This document shows positions 7,213-14,775 of a stretch of DNA of 14,971 nt, one piece after another; position 1 is the stretch's first letter; each line of letters starts with the position of its first letter. The DNA comes from HXMU1420-2 sp040830545 (GTDB lineage Bacteria; Pseudomonadota; Alphaproteobacteria; Rhodobacterales; Rhodobacteraceae), in contig JBFOMB010000077.1 in NCBI GenBank assembly GCA_040830545.1, forward strand, positions 1-14,971, read 5' to 3'. Under the pieces are notes generated by a model that had not been told where the DNA came from, ran no database searches, and saw only the letters and a program-made list of their open reading frames with translations. The position numbers and the translations under genes were made by a program.

Positions 7213-8286
7213 ATGGCTGTTGCAATTGTGACCGGAGCGGGCGGATTGGTGGGATCCGAAACCGCCGTGTATCTGATGGAACAGGGTTTGGATGTGATCG
7301 GTATCGACAATGACCGGCGGGCCTATTTCTTTGGGCCCGAGGCGTCGACCAAATGGCGTGTGGCGGAACTGCGAAATGGCTACCGACAATTCACGCACAT
7401 GCCGCTGGACATCTGTGACGCGGACGGGATCCTACGCCTGTTCAAACAACACGCACAGGACCTGAAACTGGTGGTCCACGCTGCCGCGCAACCGTCTCAT
7501 GACTGGGCCGCACGCGAACCGCTGACCGACTTTGCCGTGAACGCGCAGGGCACACTCAACCTGCTGGAGGCCGTGCGTCAAACCGCGACCGAGGTGCCAT
7601 TCATCTTCCTGTCGACAAACAAGGTCTATGGTGATCGGCCCAATGCGCTGCCCCTGATCGAGCAGGACAGCCGCTGGGAACTGGACCCCGCCCACGCTTA
7701 TGCCGCCAAGGGCATTGATGAGTCGATGAGCATTGACCAATCCACGCACAGCGTTTTTGGCGCCTCCAAGGTCGCCGCCGACGTGATGGTTCAGGAATAC
7801 GGGCGCTATTTCGGCATGAACACCGCCTGTTTCCGGGGCGGCTGCCTGACCGGCGGTGCCCATTCCGGGGCCGAACTGCACGGCTTTCTGGCCTACCTCA
7901 TGAAATGCACCGTGATCGGGCGGCCCTATACCGTTTTTGGCTACAAGGCCAAACAGGTACGCGACAACATCCATTCCCACGATCTGGTCAACGCGCTCTG
8001 GACCTATGCGCAGGACCCGAAACCGGCCCGCGTCTACAACATCGGCGGCAGCCGCTTTGCCAACTGCTCCATGCGCGAGGCTATCGCCACCTGCGAGGAT
8101 GTGTCGGGCCAGCGCCTGAACTGGACCTATAGCGACGAAAACCGCACCGGCGATCACATCTGGTGGGTCAGCGACATCTCGACCTTTCAGGCGGATTTCC
8201 CGGACTACCAACTGACCTACAACATCCGCGACACGCTGGAGGACATCTATGAAGCCGGCCTGGGCCGCTGGAAGGAGGCGTCATGA
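7213..8286 (+). CDS. NAD-dependent epimerase/dehydratase, CDP-paratose 2-epimerase-like (extended SDR)
   Basis: A 357-residue extended short-chain dehydrogenase, probably making a nucleotide sugar for the polymer. The Rossmann glycine motif TGAGGLVG is at residues 7-14. VVHAAAQPSHDWAAREP (87-103), STNKVYGDRPN (134-144), GIDESMSIDQ (167-176), FRGGCLTG (207-214) and VFGYKAKQVRDNIHS (241-255) resemble the family annotated as CDP-paratose 2-epimerase. The active-site YxxxK motif of SDR enzymes appears as FGASK (182-186): Lys is kept but Tyr is replaced by Phe. Whether this is a subfamily trait or a sign of altered chemistry cannot be told here. No other CDP-dideoxyhexose genes are in the window, so the true substrate may be a different nucleotide sugar. 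The start has GAGGAG (7201-7206) 6 bases upstream; the stop overlaps the next start as ATGA. Confidence 0.85.
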   Translation: MAVAIVTGAGGLVGSETAVYLMEQGLDVIGIDNDRRAYFFGPEASTKWRVAELRNGYRQFTHMPLDICDADGILRLFKQHAQDLKLVVHAAAQPSHDWAAREPLTDFAVNAQGTLNLLEAVRQTATEVPFIFLSTNKVYGDRPNALPLIEQDSRWELDPAHAYAAKGIDESMSIDQSTHSVFGASKVAADVMVQEYGRYFGMNTACFRGGCLTGGAHSGAELHGFLAYLMKCTVIGRPYTVFGYKAKQVRDNIHSHDLVNALWTYAQDPKPARVYNIGGSRFANCSMREAIATCEDVSGQRLNWTYSDENRTGDHIWWVSDISTFQADFPDYQLTYNIRDTLEDIYEAGLGRWKEAS

Positions 8287-9089
8287 TTGATCGCGGCAAA
8301 GAAAGCGTTCTGGGCGTAAACATCAGCGTCATTGATTACGAGGCCGCGTCAGCCCGGATCGTGGCCGCCGCCCACGCGGCCCGGCCCTGCTCCGTCTCGG
8401 CCCTCGCCGTGCATGGTGTGATGGAAGGTGCCTTGAACCCGGAACACAAATTCCGCCTGAACCGGCTGGACCTTGTGACACCGGACGGGCAACCGGTCCG
8501 CTGGGCCTTGCGATGGCTGTACGGCGAAAGCCTGCCCGACCGCGTCTATGGTCCGCGCCTGACCGAGATTGTGTTTGAACAGGCCGAGGCCGAAGGCCTG
8601 CCCATCTACCTCTACGGCAGTCGCCCCGAGGTTTTGCAGGCCATGACCGCCCGTCTGGCCACGGAATACCCGGACCTCAAAATCGCAGGCCAGGAACCGT
8701 CCAAATTCCGCCCGCTGACCGATGAGGAAACGCAGGACATGCAGGCGCGGATCAAGGCATCCGGCGCGCGTATCGTTCTGGTTGGGCTGGGGTGCCCCCG
8801 GCAGGAAACGTTTGTTTATGAAAACAGCGAAGCCGTTGGCGTGCCCATGCTGGCCGTTGGGGCCGCATTTGATTTCTTCGCGGGCAATCTGCGGCAAGCT
8901 CCGAAATGGATGCAGGATCGCGGGTTGGAATGGCTGTTCCGGCTGGCGATGGAACCCCGGAGGCTGTGGCGTCGGTATGTGTTCTTGAACCCACTCTACG
9001 TGATGATGCTGACCGGGCAACTCACCGGCATCCTGTCCCGGCGGCTGACCAATGAACGCCAGCCGCAGCACGATATTCGCTATGGCTAG
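8283..9089 (+). CDS. WecG/TagA/CpsF-family glycosyltransferase
   Basis: A 268-residue glycosyltransferase of the WecG/TagA family (PF03808, GT26), which usually adds the second sugar to the lipid-linked first sugar on the cytoplasmic face of the inner membrane. Family blocks seen: LAVHGVMEG (41-49), VTPDGQPVRWALRW (65-78) with the conserved Asp68, DRVYGPRL (86-93), IYLYGS (108-113), VLVGLGCPRQE (165-175), AVGAAFDFFAGNLRQAPKWM (191-210), GLEWLFRLAMEPRRLWRRY (214-232) and a basic C-terminal tail expected to bind the membrane. The ATG overlaps the epimerase stop by 4 bases, with a strong AAGGAGG site at 8272-8278. Donor sugar unknown. Family assignment is firm. Confidence 0.92.
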   Translation: MIDRGKESVLGVNISVIDYEAASARIVAAAHAARPCSVSALAVHGVMEGALNPEHKFRLNRLDLVTPDGQPVRWALRWLYGESLPDRVYGPRLTEIVFEQAEAEGLPIYLYGSRPEVLQAMTARLATEYPDLKIAGQEPSKFRPLTDEETQDMQARIKASGARIVLVGLGCPRQETFVYENSEAVGVPMLAVGAAFDFFAGNLRQAPKWMQDRGLEWLFRLAMEPRRLWRRYVFLNPLYVMMLTGQLTGILSRRLTNERQPQHDIRYG

Positions 9090-10389
9090 GCTGCGCCTGT
9101 CCGGCGGCGCGGCGGCGGTTGGGCCTGCCCTGCCACCGGACGGACGCGCACGCCCGCGCGGGGTCAAACGCGCGCATTGGGCGATGGCGGGTCAGGTTCT
9201 GACCAGTGCGGCGAACCTGCTGACGACGGTCCTGCTGATCCGCTTGCTGGGGCTGGAAGGGTTCGGTCAGTTCTCTTTGTGCTTCCTCATGATCATGGTG
9301 CTGCGCAGCTTTTTCATGAGCGTCGTTCTGGCCCCCATGTCGACCATCGCGCCCAAGCTGCGGACGTCCTCACAACGGGCTTATCTGGGCTTCCTGCTGC
9401 TGTTGGTGGCGGGGTTTGTCGTAGTTTCGTCGCTGGTTGTCGCGGCGCTGCTCTATCCGCTCAGCTGGATGTTGGGCGCGCCGTGGTTGATGACGTTGGC
9501 GGTGCCGATGCTGGTCACGCACGCAATGGCCAGCGGTTCTGATTTCTGTGCGCGGCTGCACATGGTGACCGGAAACCCAAAGCGCAGTTTTGGGGTAGAA
9601 TGGGTTCGCTACTCTGTACAATTTGGGGTAATTCTCGGAATTTTTGTACAAAACCCCTCAGCGCTGACCCCCGCCACCGCGCTCTACGCGCTCGCCATTG
9701 CGGCCCTCGCAGGCGCGATGACCGGCATGATGTTCACCCCCACACCGAAACTCTCCCGTCGCCTGACCGCCGCGCTTTGGCCCCGTCACTGGAACTTCAT
9801 CCGCTGGATGTCACTCGCCAATATTGTCGAGTCCGTACAGACCATGGCCCCGATGTTCATCGGTCTGGCATTGCTGGGCGAGGCCGCTTTGGGTGTGCTG
9901 CGACCAATCCAACAGCTTAGTAACATATTGAATTTGCCTACAAATGCGATGCATCAGTTCCTGCCAACTACCGCGACGGAAGCCTTCCAAAAACGCGGCG
10001 TGACTGGCCTGGGCACCACATTGCGCACAGCGGCCGGATGGACACTGCTCTATTTCACGGTCGTAGCCCTCGCCCTCATGGTGCTCAGCCCCGCGTTATC
10101 CACCTTCATCTTCGCAACCCCCCAACCCGGTTTCACATCCCTCATCCTGATCTTCGCTGCAGCCAACCTGTTCATCGCTCTTCGGGTCGTCTTCAGCACC
10201 GCATTCCTGTGCATCGAAGAACCCCGTCAGTTCGTTCTGGTGCACGGTTTGGGTATGCTCTTTGCTATTGGAATTTCGTTTTCCGCCAGCGCCTTAGGCC
10301 CAACAGGCATCGCGTTGGCCGTGGCTGGATCAACGGGTGCAGGGCTGTTGATGTGTCTGCTTCTGGTCCGGGGAAAGCTCGATGGCTGA
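9082..10389 (+). CDS. Lipid-linked oligosaccharide flippase, Wzx-like (polysaccharide transporter family)
   Basis: A protein of about 435 residues that is very hydrophobic along its length, with roughly 12 predicted spans, the first at about residues 30-52 (MAGQVLTSAANLLTTVLLIR). Wzx proteins move the undecaprenyl-linked repeat unit to the periplasmic face of the inner membrane. Sequence is poorly conserved in this family, so the call rests on topology, the GLEGFGQFSL type motif after the first helix (common in the MATE/PST group), and position between a glycosyltransferase and the polymerase. The start is uncertain: ATG 9082 gives an 8-base overlap with the upstream stop (ATGGCTAG), the same arrangement as the next two gene junctions; ATG 9052 would add 10 residues. 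Neither has a clear ribosome site. An AT-richer patch (about 9590-9655) occurs inside the gene without breaking the frame. Confidence 0.8.
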   Translation: MARLRLSGGAAAVGPALPPDGRARPRGVKRAHWAMAGQVLTSAANLLTTVLLIRLLGLEGFGQFSLCFLMIMVLRSFFMSVVLAPMSTIAPKLRTSSQRAYLGFLLLLVAGFVVVSSLVVAALLYPLSWMLGAPWLMTLAVPMLVTHAMASGSDFCARLHMVTGNPKRSFGVEWVRYSVQFGVILGIFVQNPSALTPATALYALAIAALAGAMTGMMFTPTPKLSRRLTAALWPRHWNFIRWMSLANIVESVQTMAPMFIGLALLGEAALGVLRPIQQLSNILNLPTNAMHQFLPTTATEAFQKRGVTGLGTTLRTAAGWTLLYFTVVALALMVLSPALSTFIFATPQPGFTSLILIFAAANLFIALRVVFSTAFLCIEEPRQFVLVHGLGMLFAIGISFSASALGPTGIALAVAGSTGAGLLMCLLLVRGKLDG

Positions 10390-11674
10390 TCTGACCGCGC
10401 ATATCACCAATGCCCCGCGTGAAGGCCTGACCCACCGCCTCGCAACGCTCAGCTACGGCTTGCTGGCCTTTGTCATCTTCGCCGGAACGCGCCCGTTTCA
10501 GGGGCGGCATTTTCAGGCGGTTGGCATGGAAAGTCAGGGGTCGGGCAAAGAGGCGTTGATCTATCTGGTCACAACGCTTGCCTGCATCGGATTCTGTTAT
10601 GGGATCAAGGGCATAGGCCTGATCCAGAGGTCCACAATGGGCCTCGGGCTGGTGCTGGCTTATTGCACCATCAGCGTGGGATGGTCGGACACCCAGATGA
10701 CAGCGACAGTTCGACTGGGCCAACTCGTGCTTGTGACCGTTGCGGTTTATGCCGCGATGCAGGCGCTGGGGTTTCGGTATCTGATCTGGGTCACTTATAA
10801 GATACTGATCGCAATACTGATTTTGGACTACGTATCTGTCATGCTGATCCCCGGTGCGGTGCATGGCGTGGGCGAGGTTGATACATATCCCAACCACATC
10901 GAGTCCTGGAAAGGCGTACATATCCACAAGAACTACGCCGGCCCGGTCGTGGCCGCGCTTTGCGTGGTCGCAGCCGCATTTGCACTGAACGGGCGCAAAT
11001 GGCACTTGGTCGTTCTGGCGCTCAGCACGGTCTTCCTGCTCAAAACCAACTCCAGCGCGTCCCTGATCGCAGCGGTTGTTGCGGTGTCGGGGTTGGTCGT
11101 GATCAAGGGGCTGGCGCGTGCAACCGGGCGGGCCGTGACGGCCTACCTGGTTGTGCTGTTCCTTTGTATGGTCGGGCTAACGACACCCTTCTACATGCCT
11201 AAAATTACAGCATTTTTTGCGGACCCGTATGCCCTGACAGGTCGGACGGAACTATGGGGCGCGTTGGTCCAGTACATTCAGGCCTACCCCTGGACCGGCA
11301 GCGGTTACGGGTCGTTCTGGCGGATCGGGGTTCAGTCGCCCATCCTCTACCTCACCGAAGGCTGGGCCGCACGAACCGGGCAGGGTCACAGCGGGTATCT
11401 GGACACGGCAGCAATGCTGGGGGTACCGGGGCTGGCGGTGGTGTTTGCGGTCTTTGTGCTGGTTCCGTTTGCGCTCTTGCTCCGGGGTTTGACCGGCTAT
11501 TCACGGCACTATGATCTCGCCCTGGCCCTGATGATTTTTGTCTGGGTACACAACACGGTCGAAACCTCGCTCCTGTCGCCAAATCACCCGGTCTATCTGG
11601 TCGCGCTGATCGGCCTGTGCGGCGTGTACCAATTGCGGAACCGTCCGCCGGAGGAAGAGGTGCGCGATGGCTGA
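10382..11674 (+). CDS. O-antigen polymerase/ligase family protein, Wzy-like
   Basis: A 430-residue polytopic membrane protein of the O-antigen ligase/polymerase family (PF04932). Multiple hydrophobic spans flank a periplasmic loop with family-type motifs: SWKGVHIHKNYAG (175-187), LTGRTELWGALV (285-296), YPWTGSGYGSFW (302-313) and GHSGYLDTAAMLGVPGL (335-351). Arg288 and His336 are candidates for the conserved catalytic Arg and His of the family. In this cassette, with Wzx and Wzz present, it is best read as the polymerase joining repeat units on the periplasmic face; an O-antigen ligase role cannot be excluded from sequence. It overlaps the flippase by 8 bases (ATGGCTGA), and GGGGAAAG lies about 5-7 bases before the start. 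Confidence 0.87.
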   Translation: MADLTAHITNAPREGLTHRLATLSYGLLAFVIFAGTRPFQGRHFQAVGMESQGSGKEALIYLVTTLACIGFCYGIKGIGLIQRSTMGLGLVLAYCTISVGWSDTQMTATVRLGQLVLVTVAVYAAMQALGFRYLIWVTYKILIAILILDYVSVMLIPGAVHGVGEVDTYPNHIESWKGVHIHKNYAGPVVAALCVVAAAFALNGRKWHLVVLALSTVFLLKTNSSASLIAAVVAVSGLVVIKGLARATGRAVTAYLVVLFLCMVGLTTPFYMPKITAFFADPYALTGRTELWGALVQYIQAYPWTGSGYGSFWRIGVQSPILYLTEGWAARTGQGHSGYLDTAAMLGVPGLAVVFAVFVLVPFALLLRGLTGYSRHYDLALALMIFVWVHNTVETSLLSPNHPVYLVALIGLCGVYQLRNRPPEEEVRDG

Positions 11675-12866
11675 TCCTTTGAAACTACGCATTCTGATGG
11701 TTCACAACGGGTACAAAATCCGGGGCGGCGAAGACATTTCAGCCGAAATGGAGACACAGGTGCTGCGCGAGGCCGGGCATCACGTGGACTATGTGACGGC
11801 TGAGAACGACGACATCCAGACAACGCGGGACATGGCGCGAACAGCCGCCTCTGCGATCTGGAGCCGCGCGTGGCATCGCAAGGTGTCGAACATGCTGGCC
11901 GTCGGCGGATATGACATCCTGCACGCGCAGAACCTGTTCCCGCTGATCTCGCCTTCGATCTACTACGCAGCCCGTCGGCACGGGGTGCCCGTCGTTCAGG
12001 CGGTGCGAAACTACCGGTTGGCCTGCCCGTCTGCCACAATTCTGCGAGAGGGAAAGGTCTGCACCGATTGCATCGGGCGACGGATCAAGCTGCCCTCCGT
12101 ACGCCATCGCTGCTATCGCGGGTCGGCTGTGGGCACAGCAGCAGTAGGGGCGATCAGCGGGTGGCATGGTGCCGTGGGGACGTGGCGGGACAAGGTGGAC
12201 TGCTATCTTGCCGTGTCGAACACGGTGGCCGATGTGTTGGCACAAGAAGGCTTTCCACCCGACCGGATCATGGTCAAACCGGATTTCACCTATCGGGTGG
12301 GCACCGCTCACCTGCGCCCGCCCAAGCGCAGCCATGTGCTGTTTGTCGGTCGCCTGTCGCCTGAAAAGGGGTTGCCGCTGCTGTTTGATGCGTGGTCACG
12401 GGTGCATTCGGATCTGCCGTTGCGGGTGGTTGGTGAGGGGCGGATGCCTGCAAATGTGCCCAAGGGCGTTGAACTGGTCGGGAAGAAGCCGCTGGAGGGT
12501 GTTCTGGAAGAGATGCGCGATGCGGTCTGCGTAGTGATGCCTGGCAGTTGGCCGGAACCTTTTGGCCGCGTCGCGGTGGAGGCCTTTTCCCAAGGTACGC
12601 CGGTGATTGCCAGCGACAGTGGCGGTGTGGCGGATACCGTGCAGTCGGGGCGAAACGGGGCGTTGTTCAAAACCGGGGACGCCTATGATCTGGCCACACA
12701 GCTGTCGCATCTGTTGCAGGATACCGACGCGCGGCACCGCTGCGAGGCGGGCGCAATGGCCAGCTACACGGACCGCTTCACGCCCGAGGCCAACCTGACC
12801 TATCTGGAACAGGCCTATGATCGCGCGAAAACGGTGGCCGGCGCCCCGCTGAGCCGCGTATCGTGA
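11667..12866 (+). CDS. Glycosyltransferase family 4 (group 1) with cysteine-rich segment
   Basis: A 399-residue GT-B retaining glycosyltransferase. The N-terminal domain opens with LRILMVHNGYKIRGGEDISA (7-26), a form seen in polysaccharide GT4 enzymes. The C-terminal donor-binding domain has VLFVGRLSPEKGLPLLFDAW (224-243), VVGEGRMP (254-261) and the E-x7-E element in PEPFGRVAVEAFSQGTPVIA (296-315; Glu297 and Glu305). Residues 120-149 hold four cysteines (120, 132, 135, 149) in a CPSA...CTDC...RCYRG arrangement, which could be a structural metal site. It probably adds a sugar to the lipid-linked intermediate in the cytoplasm. It overlaps the polymerase by 8 bases (ATGGCTGA), and GGAGG and AAGAGG (11650-11660) give a strong ribosome site. 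Donor and acceptor are unknown. Confidence 0.92.
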   Translation: MADPLKLRILMVHNGYKIRGGEDISAEMETQVLREAGHHVDYVTAENDDIQTTRDMARTAASAIWSRAWHRKVSNMLAVGGYDILHAQNLFPLISPSIYYAARRHGVPVVQAVRNYRLACPSATILREGKVCTDCIGRRIKLPSVRHRCYRGSAVGTAAVGAISGWHGAVGTWRDKVDCYLAVSNTVADVLAQEGFPPDRIMVKPDFTYRVGTAHLRPPKRSHVLFVGRLSPEKGLPLLFDAWSRVHSDLPLRVVGEGRMPANVPKGVELVGKKPLEGVLEEMRDAVCVVMPGSWPEPFGRVAVEAFSQGTPVIASDSGGVADTVQSGRNGALFKTGDAYDLATQLSHLLQDTDARHRCEAGAMASYTDRFTPEANLTYLEQAYDRAKTVAGAPLSRVS

Positions 12867-12870
12867 CGCC

Positions 12871-14556
12871 ATGGCCCGTGCGACCGGTTTCCGACTGACC
12901 CTTTTGATCCTGCTGGTGCTGGCGGTAGGCGTGGTGTTGGGCATGTGGGTTGCGGGCCAGCGTCTGGTTCAGGACACGTTTGTCGCGCGGGTCGAACGCA
13001 AGGCAGTGGCGGTCCTGCGCAGCGGCCTGACCTCGGGCCAGGAAAGCACGACGCAGATTGAACCCAACCGCCTGCCTCTGACGCAGCGGGTCGTGAACCT
13101 GCCGTTGAGCGTGGCCTATTATGGCGGCGGGATCGACGCCGCGCCGGGGGGCGGGGTGCTGATCCTGGACCGGTTGGGCCGTGTGCATCTGTTTGATAAG
13201 GGCGAAATGGTCCAGTTGAACGTCGAAACGCCCGACAATGGGCTGGAGGCGCTCATCGAGCAGCACGCGCTGGGGCTGCTGGGGGACAAGGGGTTTCGGC
13301 CGCGGGGGTTTCGGTTCAACGACGTTCTGGTCGTGGACCGCAAGCAGACAACGGACCTGTTGATTTCCTATTCCGACTGGGATGCCGAGCGGCTGTGCTA
13401 TCGCAGTGTGTTGGCCAAAGCCTCCGTTCCCAACGGCATCGCACCGGTGGATTGGTCAGTGGGACGAACCGATTGGGACATACTGCACGTGACCGAACCC
13501 TGCCTGCCACCGCTGACAGTGGGACACATGGCCGTTCAGGGGATCGAGGCGGGTGGTCGTCTGGCGCGGTTGTCTGGCGACTCGGTCGTGTGGAGCGTCG
13601 GCGCGTACGAATGGGACGACGCATTTCGCGAAACTGGCGTACCTCCATATGCACAGCGTGAGGGCAGCGATTATGGTCGTGTATTCCGGGTGCATATCGA
13701 TACCGGGGAAACCGTGTCACTTGCGCGTGGCCTGCGCAATCCGCAAGGCCTGGCCGTGTCCGGGGATGGACGCATCTGGCTGACGGATCACGGTATGCGC
13801 GGCGGTGACGAGTTGAATGTGATCGAGCCGAGCCGTGCGGAATACAATTTCGGCTGGCCCTATGTGACCTTTGGCACCCACTACAATCTCGACCCGGCGG
13901 GCGGGACCGGTCGGCATACGGGACACGAAGGCTATGACTTGCCGCTGGTATCCTTCGTTCCGTCCATCGCACCCGGCACGGTGATCTACCTAGGCGATTT
14001 CCACCCCGCCTGGAACGGTGACGTTCTGATAGGGGGGCTGCGGGGGACGTTGGAGCGGGTACACGTGGTTGACGGGCGCGCGATCCTGGTTGAGTCGCTG
14101 CCAACAGGTGTGCGCAGTCGCGATATGCTGTTGACCGATGATGGGCAGATCGTGATCCTGACCGACCATTTGCAATTGATAATCCTGCGACCCTCTGTTG
14201 TGCCGACGGCCACGGACAGGGTGTTCTCAGCGATTGACGACGTGGTGGATACCCCGCTCAGGCAGCCCGTCGCTGACCTGTTCGAAGCCTGCTTGCAATG
14301 CCATCAGATGGTCGAAGGTGGCACAGGCGCAGGACCGTCCCTGCATGGTGTTTGTGGGGCAAAACCGGGTCAGGACGGGACGTTTCAGCAATATTCCGAA
14401 GCTCTGAAAAACCAGCGCGACATCTGGTCAGAAGACCGTTTGGCGGCGTTCATTGCCAACCCGCAATCGGTCGTTCCGGACAACCGGATGGCCTGGGATG
14501 GCGCGGATCGTAAGGCAGCGGAATTGGTTGCGCGTTTGCTTTGCCAGACGCTCTGA
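12871..14556 (+). CDS. Membrane-anchored PQQ-type glucose/sorbosone dehydrogenase-like protein fused to a c-type cytochrome
   Basis: A 561-residue protein. Residues 8-28 are one hydrophobic segment (signal anchor), so the rest should be periplasmic. Residues about 70-455 resemble the beta-propeller of PQQ-dependent aldose/sorbosone dehydrogenases: GLRNPQGLAVSGDGRIWLTD, DHGMRGGDELN (306-316) followed by EYNFGWPY, and GTVIYLGDFHPAWNGDVLIG. Residues about 465-561 form a class I cytochrome c domain with one heme site CLQCH (474-478) and a likely axial Met540 in NRMAW. Oxidation of a sugar with electrons passed to the fused heme is the expected chemistry. In the segment aligned by eye with HxxGR, where I expect the propeller's catalytic His, the protein reads EAGGR (226-230); His219 is the nearest upstream His. 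It starts 4 bases after the glycosyltransferase stop with no clear ribosome site, so it is probably coupled to the cassette. A role in modifying the polymer or its sugars is inferred only. Confidence 0.83.
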   Translation: MARATGFRLTLLILLVLAVGVVLGMWVAGQRLVQDTFVARVERKAVAVLRSGLTSGQESTTQIEPNRLPLTQRVVNLPLSVAYYGGGIDAAPGGGVLILDRLGRVHLFDKGEMVQLNVETPDNGLEALIEQHALGLLGDKGFRPRGFRFNDVLVVDRKQTTDLLISYSDWDAERLCYRSVLAKASVPNGIAPVDWSVGRTDWDILHVTEPCLPPLTVGHMAVQGIEAGGRLARLSGDSVVWSVGAYEWDDAFRETGVPPYAQREGSDYGRVFRVHIDTGETVSLARGLRNPQGLAVSGDGRIWLTDHGMRGGDELNVIEPSRAEYNFGWPYVTFGTHYNLDPAGGTGRHTGHEGYDLPLVSFVPSIAPGTVIYLGDFHPAWNGDVLIGGLRGTLERVHVVDGRAILVESLPTGVRSRDMLLTDDGQIVILTDHLQLIILRPSVVPTATDRVFSAIDDVVDTPLRQPVADLFEACLQCHQMVEGGTGAGPSLHGVCGAKPGQDGTFQQYSEALKNQRDIWSEDRLAAFIANPQSVVPDNRMAWDGADRKAAELVARLLCQTL

Positions 14557-14725
14557 CGCACTGAGGGTTTGTACCAATTCCCCAACGCGCTCGGCTTTTG
14601 GTTTTGAAATCGGAACACCCTAATGCGCCGCTGGCACCATCGGGCCATTCATATCACAGGTGATCTGGATAAAACCCGAAACGCTGTGACACACCTGGAT
14701 AGACGGCGGACAGCAAGCCGAAACG

Positions 14726-14756
14726 AAAAAAGGCCCCCGCTTTCGCAAGGGCCTTT
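14726..14756 (-). terminator. Strong intrinsic terminator of petC
   Basis: Read on the minus strand, AAAGGCCCTTGC (14756-14745) pairs with GCGGGGGCCTTT (14740-14729): a 12-bp stem with two G-T wobbles and a stable GAAA tetraloop. It is followed by T residues to 14726, six in a row counting those in the stem. It lies 20 bases after the petC stop. Read on the plus strand the wobbles become C-A mismatches and no T run follows, so it should act mainly on petC. Confidence 0.88.
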
Positions 14757-14775
14757 GCATTCAAATGCCTGCGCT

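Noticed and set aside
9052..9081. Longer flippase start at ATG 9052
   Set aside because: It would overlap the upstream gene by 38 bases, with no ribosome site. The 8-base overlap at 9082 matches the next two junctions. It is kept as an alternative only.
9615..9650. Inverted repeat TGTACAA/TTGTACA in an AT-richer patch of the flippase gene
   Set aside because: It lies inside an intact reading frame that encodes a membrane span. The low GC is explained by hydrophobic codons and there is no sign of an insertion or attachment site.
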